Source: JAABQT01 sp035459025 (lineage in GTDB: Bacteria > Pseudomonadota > Gammaproteobacteria > Burkholderiales > SG8-39). From it: a DNA stretch of 64,000 bases. The stretch's first letter is position 1; each line of letters opens with the position of its first letter. The stretch spans positions 45,114 to 109,113 of the forward strand of contig DATHYT010000091.1 in assembly GCA_035459025.1 (NCBI GenBank). Reading direction: 5' to 3'. Made by a program: the position numbers and the translations under genes. The notes beneath the pieces are model-generated. The model was not told the origin of the DNA. It saw nothing but the letters and a program-made list of their open reading frames with translations, and did no database searches. This document shows positions 28,461 through 36,925 of the stretch, in pieces.

Positions 28461-29801
28461 CTATAGCAGGCGCAGCACCCGCTTCGCGGCGGCGATATGC
28501 CCGCTCTTGAGAAACTCCTCGTGGTTATGGTCGACCTCGGCGGGCTCGTAGCGGTAGCTCACCATCAGGCCGCGCGACTGCGCCTGGCCCCGCGCGGACG
28601 CGTCCGCCGCCCAGAAGATGCGATCGATGCTCGCGCCATTGTGGAGATGAAACTGCGCCACCGGATCGAGCGGCAGCCCGTTCGACTTCTCCTGCACGAG
28701 GTAGCGCGCACAGGCCTTGAGGAGCGGCTCGCGCAGCGCCTGCAGCGGGGCGCCGTCGCCCGCGAGCGCCGGCGCCGCGCGCTCGAGCCAGCGCCGAAAG
28801 CCCGGTAGCGGCGACAGCGTGCAGAAAGTCTTCAGCCACGGCAGGTCGCGCTGCAGGGCGGCGATGACGCGCTTCAAGAGCAGGTTTCCCAGGCTGATGC
28901 CGCGCAGCCCCTTCTGCGCGTTGGAGATCGAGTAGAACACCGCCGTATCCGCGTCGCGCACCTCGCCGATCGGCGCCTGCGCATCGAGCAGCTCCTGCAC
29001 GCTCCCGGGCAACCCCTTGGCGAGCGCGATCTCGACGAAGATCAGCGGCTCGTTCGGCATGCGCGGGTGGAAGAACGCGTAGCAGCGCCGGTCGCGGTCG
29101 AGCCGGTTCTTCAGGTCCTCCCAGGACTCGATGCGGTGCACCGCCTCGTAGGCGATCAGCCTCTCCAGCACCAGCGCCGGAGACTGCCAGGTGATGCGCG
29201 TCAGCTGGAGAAAGCCCGGATCGAACCAGCTCTCAAGCAGCCCGTCGAGCTCGACGCGCAGAACGTCGAGCGCCGGTTCGTGCTCCAGGAACGCGAGCAG
29301 GTCGGCGCGCAGGTCGACGAGGAACTTCACGCCCTCGGGCAGCAGGTTGAACTGGGCGAAGAATCTGGCGCGCGGCGCATCGAGCGCGATGCGCAGTCGC
29401 GCCTCGGCATGGCCGCGCGCGATGTCGTCGGCGGCCTCGCGCATCGCGGCCACCGCCTGGTCGAGCGCCGCGCGCTCGGGCATGAAGGCGCGGGCGATGT
29501 GGCCGAGGATCGCCGCGCGCTCCTCGGCGTCGGCGCCGCGGTACAGCGCCGCGATGCGTTGCGCGCGCTCGCGCGCGGAGCGCTCGCCGCCGCGCAATGC
29601 GCGCGACTCGGCGAGCAGCCGCTCCAGTTCGCCGGCGAGGCCCGCGGCCGTGCGCGGCGCCTGTCCCGGCGCGAGCCCCGAGCGCACCGCGGCGGCGAGG
29701 CGCTGGCCCCAGCCGCGCAGGCGGTCGAACGCGCCGGGAGCCTTGGTGGTCGCGTCCTGGTTCACGGTCGGAACGGTTGCAGGTTTCTGCGCCGGTGGCA
29801 A
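28461..29801 (-). CDS. Malonyl-CoA decarboxylase
   Basis: Converts malonyl-CoA to acetyl-CoA and CO2. The 446-residue length and sequence fit the family: FNLLPEGVKFLVDLRADLL in the helical part, then the catalytic domain with CYAFFHPRMPNEPLIFVEIAL, VFYSISNAQKGLRGISLGN and PVAQFHLHNGASIDRI, which includes the conserved His and Ser region. The first codon is a TTG at 29801; a GTG at 29765 is an alternative. No malonate transport or malonyl-CoA synthetase genes are nearby, so it may tune malonyl-CoA pools. Confidence 0.9.
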   Translation of the reverse strand: MPPAQKPATVPTVNQDATTKAPGAFDRLRGWGQRLAAAVRSGLAPGQAPRTAAGLAGELERLLAESRALRGGERSARERAQRIAALYRGADAEERAAILGHIARAFMPERAALDQAVAAMREAADDIARGHAEARLRIALDAPRARFFAQFNLLPEGVKFLVDLRADLLAFLEHEPALDVLRVELDGLLESWFDPGFLQLTRITWQSPALVLERLIAYEAVHRIESWEDLKNRLDRDRRCYAFFHPRMPNEPLIFVEIALAKGLPGSVQELLDAQAPIGEVRDADTAVFYSISNAQKGLRGISLGNLLLKRVIAALQRDLPWLKTFCTLSPLPGFRRWLERAAPALAGDGAPLQALREPLLKACARYLVQEKSNGLPLDPVAQFHLHNGASIDRIFWAADASARGQAQSRGLMVSYRYEPAEVDHNHEEFLKSGHIAAAKRVLRLL

Positions 29802-29830
29802 GTCCGGTGCGCGCGCCTACAATCGGCCGC

Positions 29831-30214
29831 ATGAAGGCGATGGCGTGCGCGGCGCTCTGCGCCCTGCTTGTTGTCCGCGGCGCGCTGGGGAACGTGGAGC
29901 CGTACCTCGCCGCATCGCACGGCACCAAGTGCGACCTCGAAACCGACGGCGCGCTCACCTGCCGCTACCGCATCGGCGCGAGCCTGGAGTTCACGCTGCA
30001 GCGGGTCGGCGAGCCCGGCATGCGGCTCGAGGTCCTGCGCAACGAGCGCGAGGGCGACTACGCGCTCGACCCCGAGCCGCGCAGCACCTGCCTTGTCGTG
30101 CGCCACGGCTGGTCGGCGCGGCCGGCCGCGGGCACCGAGCGCAACACCGCGGCGATCTCTACTGTGAACGGCATCGCCTACCGCACGCTGCGCGAATGCC
30201 GCAAGGCGAAATAG
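29831..30214 (+). CDS. Hypothetical secreted protein
   Basis: A 127-residue protein with a signal peptide (MKAMACAALCALLVVRGALG) and a small mature domain with four cysteines (TKCDL, LTCRY, STCLV, RECRK). The family is not recognised. TACAAT (29818-29823) ends 7 nt before the ATG with no Shine-Dalgarno, another leaderless-type start. It diverges from malonyl-CoA decarboxylase. Confidence 0.65.
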   Translation: MKAMACAALCALLVVRGALGNVEPYLAASHGTKCDLETDGALTCRYRIGASLEFTLQRVGEPGMRLEVLRNEREGDYALDPEPRSTCLVVRHGWSARPAAGTERNTAAISTVNGIAYRTLRECRKAK

Positions 30215-30533
30215 GGGGACAGGCACGCCGCGCGCCGGGTGGGGGCCCGGCGCGCGGCGGCGGACGGACTACTGGACGGTTTGGGGGGGGATCGCCCGTC
30301 AGTGTCGCCCGCTGTTGCCTGATTCGGACCGCTCGATGCGCTCGGACGGACCGGATCGGTCCGGACGATCCGCGTGGCGGGCGCCCCGCAGCGCCCCCGG
30401 CGGGGTCCAAACGCACCCGCAGAGTACGTGGGAAAAATTCCCATGTCAACTATTGTGTGTGGAACCTTTTCCCTCATGCCCTGCATTGCAATATAGTGGC
30501 GCCCTGAACCGTTCACGCCGACAGGGAGGGCGC
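30215..30533. other. 319-nt intergenic region with several inverted repeats
   Basis: No gene is seen. It holds a 13-bp perfect hairpin (30227-30239 with 30246-30258) next to the REP-like text GGGGGACAGGCAC, and a CGGACC/GGTCCG inverted repeat. A near-perfect 9-bp dyad, ACGTGGGAA-N3-TTCCCATGT, lies at 30426-30446. A TATAGT -10-like hexamer (30492-30497) lies ahead of the next gene. The right third is clearly less GC-rich than its surroundings. Confidence 0.6.
30227..30258. repeat. REP-like GC hairpin after the secreted protein gene
   Basis: Perfect 13-bp arms GCCGCGCGCCGGG and CCCGGCGCGCGGC with a 6-nt loop, preceded by GGGGACAGGCAC. No T run follows on either strand. This type of text resembles short palindromic elements associated with RAYT-type transposases. 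It could also act as a transcript-stabilising hairpin. Confidence 0.45.
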
Positions 30534-31373
30534 ATGGCTCCGTCCACAGCCGTAATCCGCGCGTTGCGGCAGGTCTGCACCCCGCTCGCGCGGCTGATGC
30601 TGGCCAAGGGCATCACCTACCCGCAATTTGCCGAGCTGATGAAGGGCGTGTTCGTGGAGGTTGCCGAACGGGAGTTCCGCCTCGTCGGCAAGGCGCAGAC
30701 CGACAGCCGCGTCAGCCTGCTCTCGGGCGTGCACCGCAAAGACGTGCGACGCCTGCGTAGCGCGCCGCCGGACGCCGACAGCGTCGCCGCCAAGTCGGTG
30801 TCGCTGGGCGCGCAGCTGGTCGCGGCGTGGACCGGGCTGCGCAGGTTCCAGGACAAGCAGGGCCGGCCCCTGCCGCTGCCCCGCCTGCACAGCCAGGGCG
30901 CGGGGGTGTCGTTCGAGAGCCTGGCGGAGCGCGTCAGCACCGACATCCGCGCGCGCGCAGTGCTCGACGAGCTGCTGCGCCTGGGCGTGGTGCACCTGGA
31001 CGAGCAGGATCGCGCCGTGCTCGACGCGCAGGCCTTCGTGCCGCGCGGCGGCGAGGAAGAAAAGCTGGTCTATTTCGGACGCAACGTGCGCGACCACGCG
31101 GCGGCGGCCGCGCACAACGTGCTCGGCGCGGGCGAGCCCTTTCTGGAGCGCAGCGTGCACTACGACGCACTGTCGGCGGCCTCCACCCGCGAGCTCGCGG
31201 CGCTCGCCGAGACGCAGGGCATGAGCGCCGTGCAGAGCCTCAACCGGCGCGCAATCGAGCTGGAAGAGCGCGACGCCGCTACGCCGGGTGCGCGGCGCCG
31301 GTTCACCTTCGGTGTGTATTTCTACGACGCGGACGCCGGTGACGAGGCGCCGCGGGCGCCGGCGCATGTGTAG
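30534..31373 (+). CDS. DUF6502-family protein
   Basis: A 279-residue soluble protein. The N-terminus (RALRQVCTPLARLMLAKGITYPQFAELMKGVFVEVAE) followed by VSLLSGVHRKDVRRL matches the pattern of DUF6502 proteins, which look like helix-turn-helix-type DNA-binding proteins but have no defined role. The ATG at 30534 has GGAGG 5 nt upstream. The upstream region holds a -10-like TATAGT and a dyad. The next gene starts inside its last codons. Confidence 0.72.
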   Translation: MAPSTAVIRALRQVCTPLARLMLAKGITYPQFAELMKGVFVEVAEREFRLVGKAQTDSRVSLLSGVHRKDVRRLRSAPPDADSVAAKSVSLGAQLVAAWTGLRRFQDKQGRPLPLPRLHSQGAGVSFESLAERVSTDIRARAVLDELLRLGVVHLDEQDRAVLDAQAFVPRGGEEEKLVYFGRNVRDHAAAAAHNVLGAGEPFLERSVHYDALSAASTRELAALAETQGMSAVQSLNRRAIELEERDAATPGARRRFTFGVYFYDADAGDEAPRAPAHV

Positions 31374-32148
31374 CGCCGCCTCGCGCACTTTGCGCGCGCT
31401 GCTCGCGGCGGCCGCGCTCGCCTTCGCCGGATCGGCGGCGCAGGCGCAGGGCGGACTGAACCTGTCGCTGGGCGCCGACTACGCGCAGGGCAAGTACGGC
31501 ACGGCAGTAACCTCGAAGCAGTGGACCGTGCCGTTGGTGGCGAAACACGAGGCGGACGCATGGAGCGCCAAGCTCACCCTGCCCTACGTGCGAATCGAGA
31601 ACCCCGCCATCGGCCGCGACGGCACGCCGCTGCCCTGCGCCGGCTCCGCCACGGCCCCGCGCACCGCGAGCGGGCTCGGCGACCTCGTCTTGACGCTGTC
31701 GCGCAACGTCTTCGAAGACCGCGCTGAGCGCATGCTGATCGACCTGACCGGAAAGGTGAAGTTCGCCACCGCCGATGAAGCGAAGTGCCTGGGCACAGGC
31801 GAGGACGATTTCTACGTGCAGGGCGACCTCAGCAAAGGCTACGGCTCGATCGGGATCTTCGGCACGCTCGGCTGGCGCAAGATGGGCGACCCGCCGGGCG
31901 TTGCCTTCGAGGATGCGTTTTACTTCTCGATCGGCGGCTCCTATCGCGTGACCGCCGAGCGCAGCGTGGGCATCGCGTACGACTACCGGCAGCCCGTACT
32001 GAGTGGACGTGATCCGCTGAGCGAAGCGACGCTGTTCGTCTCGCATCGGTTCGACAAGACGCTCAAGCTTCAGGCCTACGCCATGGTCGGCTTCTCGGAC
32101 TCGAGTCCGGACTGGGCGATCGGCGCGGTCGTGATGCGCGGCTTCTAG
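31366..32148 (+). CDS. Hypothetical exported protein, probable outer-membrane beta-barrel
   Basis: A 260-residue protein with a signal peptide (TLRALLAAAALAFAGSAAQAQ) and alternating polar/apolar strands (GLNLSLGADYAQGKYG, WSAKLTLPYVRIEN, GSYRVTAERSVGIAYDYRQ). It ends in RGF, an aromatic C-terminus recognised by the BAM complex. No specific family is identified. The start overlaps the stop codon of the DUF6502 gene by 8 nt, so the two are coupled. Confidence 0.72.
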   Translation: MCSAASRTLRALLAAAALAFAGSAAQAQGGLNLSLGADYAQGKYGTAVTSKQWTVPLVAKHEADAWSAKLTLPYVRIENPAIGRDGTPLPCAGSATAPRTASGLGDLVLTLSRNVFEDRAERMLIDLTGKVKFATADEAKCLGTGEDDFYVQGDLSKGYGSIGIFGTLGWRKMGDPPGVAFEDAFYFSIGGSYRVTAERSVGIAYDYRQPVLSGRDPLSEATLFVSHRFDKTLKLQAYAMVGFSDSSPDWAIGAVVMRGF

Positions 32149-32173
32149 TGCAGCCGCCGTGCCGGGGGCCGCT

Positions 32174-32179
32174 TATAAT
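32174..32179 (+). promoter_or_regulatory. -10 element of prfB inside an inverted repeat
   Basis: A perfect TATAAT lies 10 nt before the prfB ATG and sits in the loop of a 7-bp inverted repeat, GGGCCGC (32166-32172) and GCGGCCC (32181-32187). No Shine-Dalgarno or good -35 is seen. The predicted transcript start lies within a few nt of the ATG. Confidence 0.55.
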
Positions 32180-32189
32180 TGCGGCCCGC

Positions 32190-33294
32190 ATGGAAGCCGA
32201 ACGCCTCAACACCCTCGCCGACAAGCTCAAGGACCTGAAAGCCCGGTCCGCGGAGCTGAGGAGGTACCTTTGACTTCGAGGCGAAGGAAAAGCGCCTTCT
32301 AGAGGTCAACAAGCTACTCGAGGACCCGAAGGTCTGGTCCGACCCGAAGCGCGCGCAGGAACTGGGGCGCGAGAAGAAGAGCCTCGAAGCCACGGTCGAG
32401 GCGCTCACCGAGATCGACGGCGGCGTGACGGACGCGCACGAGCTGTTCGAGCTCGGCCAGTCCGAGAACGACGAGGCGACGCTCGAAGGCGTGGAGACTG
32501 ATGCGGGCGCGCTGGAAGCGCAGGTGCACCAGCTCGAGTTCCGGCGCATGTTCTCGAACCCGCTCGACCCCAACGGCTGCTTCGTCGACATCCAGGCGGG
32601 CTCGGGCGGCACCGAGGCGCAGGACTGGGCCTCCATGCTCGAGCGCATGTACCTGCGCTTTTGCGACCGCAAGGGCTACAAGGTCGAGATCCTCGAGCAG
32701 ACCGAGGGCGAGGTGGCGGGCATCAAGAGCGCCTCGCTGAAGGTGAACGGCTCGTACGCCTACGGCACGCTCAGGACCGAGACCGGCGTGCACCGCTTGG
32801 TGCGCAAGTCCCCCTTCGACGCCAACGCGCGGCGCCACACCTCGTTCGCCAGTGTCTTCGTCTACCCCGAGGTGGACGAGACCGTGGAGGTGGAGCTGAA
32901 CCCCGCGGAGATCCGCGTCGACACCTACCGCGCCTCGGGCGCCGGCGGCCAGCACGTGAACAAGACCGACTCGGCGATCCGCATGACGCACCTGCCCACC
33001 GGCATCGTGGTGCAGTGCCAAAACGACCGCTCGCAGCACAGGAACCGCGCCGAGGCGCTCGCCATGCTCAAGTCCAAGCTCTACGAGCTGGAGATGCGCA
33101 AGAAGGAGGCCGAGCGCCAGAAGCTCGAAGAATCGAAGACCGACATCGGCTGGGGCCACCAGATCCGCAGCTACGTGCTGGACCAGTCGCGCATCAAGGA
33201 CCTGCGCACCGGCGTGGAAAAGGGCCACACGCAAGCGGTGCTCGACGGCGAGCTCGACGACTTCATCGAGGCGAGCCTCAAACAGGGGGTGTGA
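32190..33294 (+). CDS. prfB: Peptide chain release factor 2, with programmed +1 frameshift
   Basis: Recognises UAA and UGA and triggers peptide release. The first frame runs from ATG 32190 for 27 codons to an in-frame TGA at 32271. The site reads AGGAGG TAC CTT TGA C, with the internal Shine-Dalgarno-like AGGAGG, slippery CTT and TGA-C of the classical RF2 autoregulatory frameshift. Shifting +1 joins the frame that ends at 33294, giving 367 residues. The anticodon-like tripeptide is in KSPFDANARRHTSF and the catalytic GGQ in SGAGGQHVNKTDSA. lysS follows with a 1-nt overlap. Confidence 0.96.
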
Positions 33295-34766
33295 TGGAAG
33301 AAGACAACAAGCTGGTCGAGGAGCGCCGCGAGAAGCTGAAGGCCCTGCGCGCGAAAGGCCAGGCCTTTCCCAACGACTGGCGGCCGCAGCATCTCGCAGG
33401 GAACCTGGCGCAGCGCTACGGCGGTCTCGACAAGGCGGCGCTGGAGCAGGCGGGCGTTGCGGTCACGGTCGCGGGCCGCATGATGCTGAAGCGCGTGATG
33501 GGCAAGGCGAGCTTCGCCACGCTGCAGGACGTGAGCGGCCGGATCCAGGTGTACGTGGCGAACGACGTCGCGGGCGAAGCCGAGCACGAGGCCTTCAAGC
33601 ACTGGGACCTGGGCGACATCGTCGGCGTGGCGGGGACGCTGTTCAAGACCAACAAGGGAGAGCTCACCGTCAACGCGAAGACGCTGCGGCTCCTGGTGAA
33701 GGCGCTCAGGCCCCTGCCGGAGAAGTTCCACGGCCTCGCCGACCAGGAGCTGCGCTACCGCCAGCGCTACGTCGACCTGATCGTCAACCCCGAGTCGCGC
33801 AACGTCTTCGCCGCGCGCTCCAGAATCGTGCAGTCGCTGCGCGACACGCTGATCGCCGAGCACTACCTCGAGGTCGAGACGCCGATGATGCAGCCGATCC
33901 CGGGCGGTGCGGTGGCGCGGCCGTTCCGCACGCACCACAACGCGCTCGACATAGACCTGTTTCTCAGGATCGCGCCCGAGCTGTATCTGAAGCGCCTGGT
34001 GGTGGGCGGAATCGAGCGCGTGTTCGAGATCAACCGCAACTTCAGGAACGAAGGCATCTCCACGCGGCACAACCCCGAGTTCACGATGCTCGAGTGGTAC
34101 TGCGCCTACCAGGACGTCGAGTACATGATCGGGCTCACCGAGACGCTCGTCAGGAACGCCGCGCTCGCGGCGACGGACGGCGCGCGCCTCACCTACCAGG
34201 GGCGCGAGATCGATTTCGGCCAGCCGTTCGCGCGCCTGCCGATTGCCGAAGCGATCCGCCGCCAAGGGATCGACGGCGACCTGCGCGACCGCGTGTTCCT
34301 GGCGAGGACGCTCACAGCGCTTGGCGTCGAGGTGAAGGCCGACCAGGGCTGGGGCGCGCTGCAGCTGATGCTCTTCGAGCAGGTTGCCGAGAAGCACCTG
34401 GTGGCGCCCACCTTCGTGCTCGATTTCCCGGCAGAAGTGTCGCCGCTTGCGCGCCGCAAGGACTCGGACCCCGGGCTCACCGATCGCTTCGAGCTGTTCG
34501 TCGACACCAAGGAGATCGCCAACGGCTTTTCCGAGCTGAACGACCCCGAGGACCAAGCCGAGCGCTTCCGCGAGCAGGCGGCGCGCAAGGACGCCGGCGA
34601 CCATGAAGCCATGCACTACGACGCCGACTACATCCGCGCGCTGGAAGTAGGCCTGCCGCCGACGGCAGGCGCAGGCCTCGGGGTCGATCGGCTCGTCATG
34701 CTGCTCACTGACAGTCCGTCGATCCGCGACGTGATCTTGTTCCCACACATGCGCCCGGAGTTGTAA
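33294..34766 (+). CDS. lysS: Lysyl-tRNA synthetase, class II
   Basis: Charges tRNA-Lys. The 490-residue product has an N-terminal OB-fold anticodon-binding domain (VAGRMMLKRVMGKASFATLQD) and class II motifs: motif 1 around RSRIVQSLRD ... VETPMMQ, motif 2 FRNEGISTRHNPEFTMLEWY and motif 3 GAGLGVDRLVMLLT. The ATG shares one base with the prfB stop (TGATG), the usual prfB-lysS coupling. Confidence 0.97.
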   Translation: MEEDNKLVEERREKLKALRAKGQAFPNDWRPQHLAGNLAQRYGGLDKAALEQAGVAVTVAGRMMLKRVMGKASFATLQDVSGRIQVYVANDVAGEAEHEAFKHWDLGDIVGVAGTLFKTNKGELTVNAKTLRLLVKALRPLPEKFHGLADQELRYRQRYVDLIVNPESRNVFAARSRIVQSLRDTLIAEHYLEVETPMMQPIPGGAVARPFRTHHNALDIDLFLRIAPELYLKRLVVGGIERVFEINRNFRNEGISTRHNPEFTMLEWYCAYQDVEYMIGLTETLVRNAALAATDGARLTYQGREIDFGQPFARLPIAEAIRRQGIDGDLRDRVFLARTLTALGVEVKADQGWGALQLMLFEQVAEKHLVAPTFVLDFPAEVSPLARRKDSDPGLTDRFELFVDTKEIANGFSELNDPEDQAERFREQAARKDAGDHEAMHYDADYIRALEVGLPPTAGAGLGVDRLVMLLTDSPSIRDVILFPHMRPEL

Positions 34767-34806
34767 GCGCAACGTGTACCATCGGCGCTGGTAGGGGCGT
34801 CACGGT

Positions 34807-35301
34807 ATGAACGAGAGGCTCATAGAAGACGCAGCAGAATCGGGCATGGCATCCGCTTGTTGCAACGGCCGCGGTCGCTGTGATCGTGCTCGCCGGCGTC
34901 GGCGTAGCGGCATTCACCGGCATGCTGCCGGGCACCAGCGGCTCGACCGACAAGGACGCGATGTCGGCAGCCCCCAAGGCCGACGCGCCGAAAGCCACGG
35001 CTGCAGTCCCGGCCCAGCCGAAGCCCGCGCAGCCTGAGGTCGCGGCGCCCAAGCCGTCGCGGTGATCGGCAGCCAGGTCGGGTCGAAGAAGAAGACCCGG
35101 ACGGCGGCGCGCATCATCGGCGCGGTGGGCGGCGCGGTCGTCGGCCACCAGGTCGAGAAAAGCGCCCGCAGCACCAAGCGCTACGACATCACCGTGCGCA
35201 TGGAAGACGGCACGATCCGCACCCTGTCGCAGGAGCAAGCGCCGACATGGCGCGCCGGCGACAAGGTGCGCGTGGTGAACGACGCGCTGGAAGCCGGCTA
35301 G
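34807..35301 (+). pseudogene. Broken glycine-zipper (17-kDa antigen-like) membrane protein gene
   Basis: Three frame fragments together read as one glycine-zipper protein. MNERLIEDAAES comes first, from 34807. After a frame change near 34850 follows HPLVATAAVAVIVLAGVGVAAFTGMLPG and a Pro/Ala-rich linker ending at TGA 35063. Then comes GSQVGSKKKTRTAARIIGAVGGAVVGHQVEKS and a C-terminal TWRAGDKVRVVND, back in the first frame. The conserved Cys-containing segment and first part of the glycine zipper that I would expect between linker and zipper are missing, so an internal deletion coincides with the second frame change. Sequencing error cannot be excluded. Confidence 0.72.
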
Positions 35302-36143
35302 ACACGCAGCGCGACGAGTCCGGCGAGGACCACCAGCGTCGCGCCGGCGCGCCGCGCGGTGAACGGCTCCTTGAGAAAGAGCGCGCCGAGCGCGGCGGCG
35401 AAGACGACGGAGGTCTCGCGCAGCACGGCAACCAGGGCCACCGGCGCGAGCGTCATCGCCCACAACGCGGTGCCGTAGGCGAGCACGGCGCCGGCGCCAC
35501 CACCGAAGGTCAGGCGCCAGCGCCGCAGCACGTGGCGCGGCACCGCCGCGCCGCGCAGCGCGTAACCCAGCGCGAGCATCACCGCGCCGTTGGCGACGAA
35601 GAACCACAGCGCGTAGGCCACCGGCGCGCCCGAGAGCCGCGCGCCCTTGGCGTCGATCAGCGTGTAGCCGGCGATGACCACGGCATTGCCGAGCGCGAAC
35701 CAGAGCGACTTGCGCTGCGCCACGGCGTCGCGCGCCGTATGCGCGGCGAAGGCGAGGATGCCGGCGCTGATCAGGAGCACGCCCAGGGTTTCCGCCCAGG
35801 GCAGCACCTCGCCCAACACCATGACCCCAGCGACGGTAACGATGAGCGGCCCGCCCCCGCGCATGATCGGATAGGAAAACGACAGGTCGCCCCAGCGGTA
35901 GGCGCCCGCGAGCAGCCAGAAGTAGGCGATGTGCACCAAGGCGGAGGCCGCGAGCCACGGCCACGACACGGGGGCGGGCACGCCCATGAACGGCGCGGCA
36001 GCCAGCGCCACGGCGCCGCTGCCCACGGCGATGCCAATGGCGTCGAGCTGCTTGTCCGTGCCCGACTTGAGAAACGCGTTCCACCCGGCGTGCAGCAGCG
36101 CGGCGCCGAGCACCGCCAGCGCCACCGGCACGGGGATCTCCAT
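35298..36143 (-). CDS. EamA/DMT-family transporter
   Basis: A 281-residue protein of about ten transmembrane helices: VALAVLGAALLHAGWNAFLKSG, FSYPIMRGGGPLIVTVAG, ALGNAVVIAGYTLIDAKGA, VLRETSVVFAAALGALFLKEPF. It differs clearly from the DMT protein at 27603. The substrate is unknown. It overlaps the end of the broken glycine-zipper gene by 4 nt. Confidence 0.85.
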   Translation of the reverse strand: MEIPVPVALAVLGAALLHAGWNAFLKSGTDKQLDAIGIAVGSGAVALAAAPFMGVPAPVSWPWLAASALVHIAYFWLLAGAYRWGDLSFSYPIMRGGGPLIVTVAGVMVLGEVLPWAETLGVLLISAGILAFAAHTARDAVAQRKSLWFALGNAVVIAGYTLIDAKGARLSGAPVAYALWFFVANGAVMLALGYALRGAAVPRHVLRRWRLTFGGGAGAVLAYGTALWAMTLAPVALVAVLRETSVVFAAALGALFLKEPFTARRAGATLVVLAGLVALRV

Positions 36144-36178
36144 CGCGCAAGTCTAGCGGCTGGCCGTGCCGCGCGCGC

Positions 36179-36925
36179 TCAGCCGCCCGGGTCGATCAAC
36201 TCGCGGTACGCGTGCCAGGTCATGTGCCCGATGAGCGGCAAAACCACGACCAGCCCCGCGAAGTAGGTGGCGAAGCCCGCCGCGGTCAGCGCGACGATGC
36301 AGGCCGCCCACGCCAGCATGGGAGCAAAGTTCACGCGCAGCGCATTGCAGCTCACGATAGCCGCGCTGACCGTGTCCATGTCGCGCCGGTCGAGCAGCAG
36401 CGGGAGCGACAGCGACGAGGTCGCGAACACGAACAGCGCGAGCGCGCCGCCCGCCGCGGCGTAGGCCGCTGCGAACCCCCAGGCCTCGGGAGAGCCCCAG
36501 TCGACGCGCCCTTCCGGGAACGACAGCGCGACGACGACCACGGAGACCCGGATCCACACCGCGAGCAGCAGCGTCAGGGCGAGCGCGTAGAAGCCGATCG
36601 CCGGAAAGTTGGCGCGCCACGCGACGAGCGACGGCGCCAGACGCTGCGGCTCGCCGCGCTCGCGCCGGCGGCTGAGCTCGTACAGCCCGATGGCGAGGAA
36701 CGGACCCACCAGCAGAAAGCCGGTCGTGAGCGCGATGCCGACCGCACCGCCGAAAGAGCGCGTGAGCAGCAGCCCCATGAGCGCGAGCGTGGCGCCGTAG
36801 AACAGGCTCGGACCCGGCGCCGCTGCGAGATCGGCCCAGCCCGCCGCGAACCAGCGCCGCAGCGCGCCGGACGCGGGACGGCGCACCCGCGGCCACGCGA
36901 AGCGCTCCTCGTCGCGCTGGCCCAT
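36179..36925 (-). CDS. DUF2189 family integral membrane protein
   Basis: A 248-residue protein with about six hydrophobic segments and the DUF2189 pattern: WFAAGWADLAAAPGPSLFYG, GFLLVGPFLAIGLYELSRRRERGE, VVLPLIGHMTWHAYRELIDP. The family function is not established. The patatin gene is immediately upstream on the same strand (stop and start abut), suggesting co-expression. Confidence 0.82.
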   Translation of the reverse strand: MGQRDEERFAWPRVRRPASGALRRWFAAGWADLAAAPGPSLFYGATLALMGLLLTRSFGGAVGIALTTGFLLVGPFLAIGLYELSRRRERGEPQRLAPSLVAWRANFPAIGFYALALTLLLAVWIRVSVVVVALSFPEGRVDWGSPEAWGFAAAYAAAGGALALFVFATSSLSLPLLLDRRDMDTVSAAIVSCNALRVNFAPMLAWAACIVALTAAGFATYFAGLVVVLPLIGHMTWHAYRELIDPGG

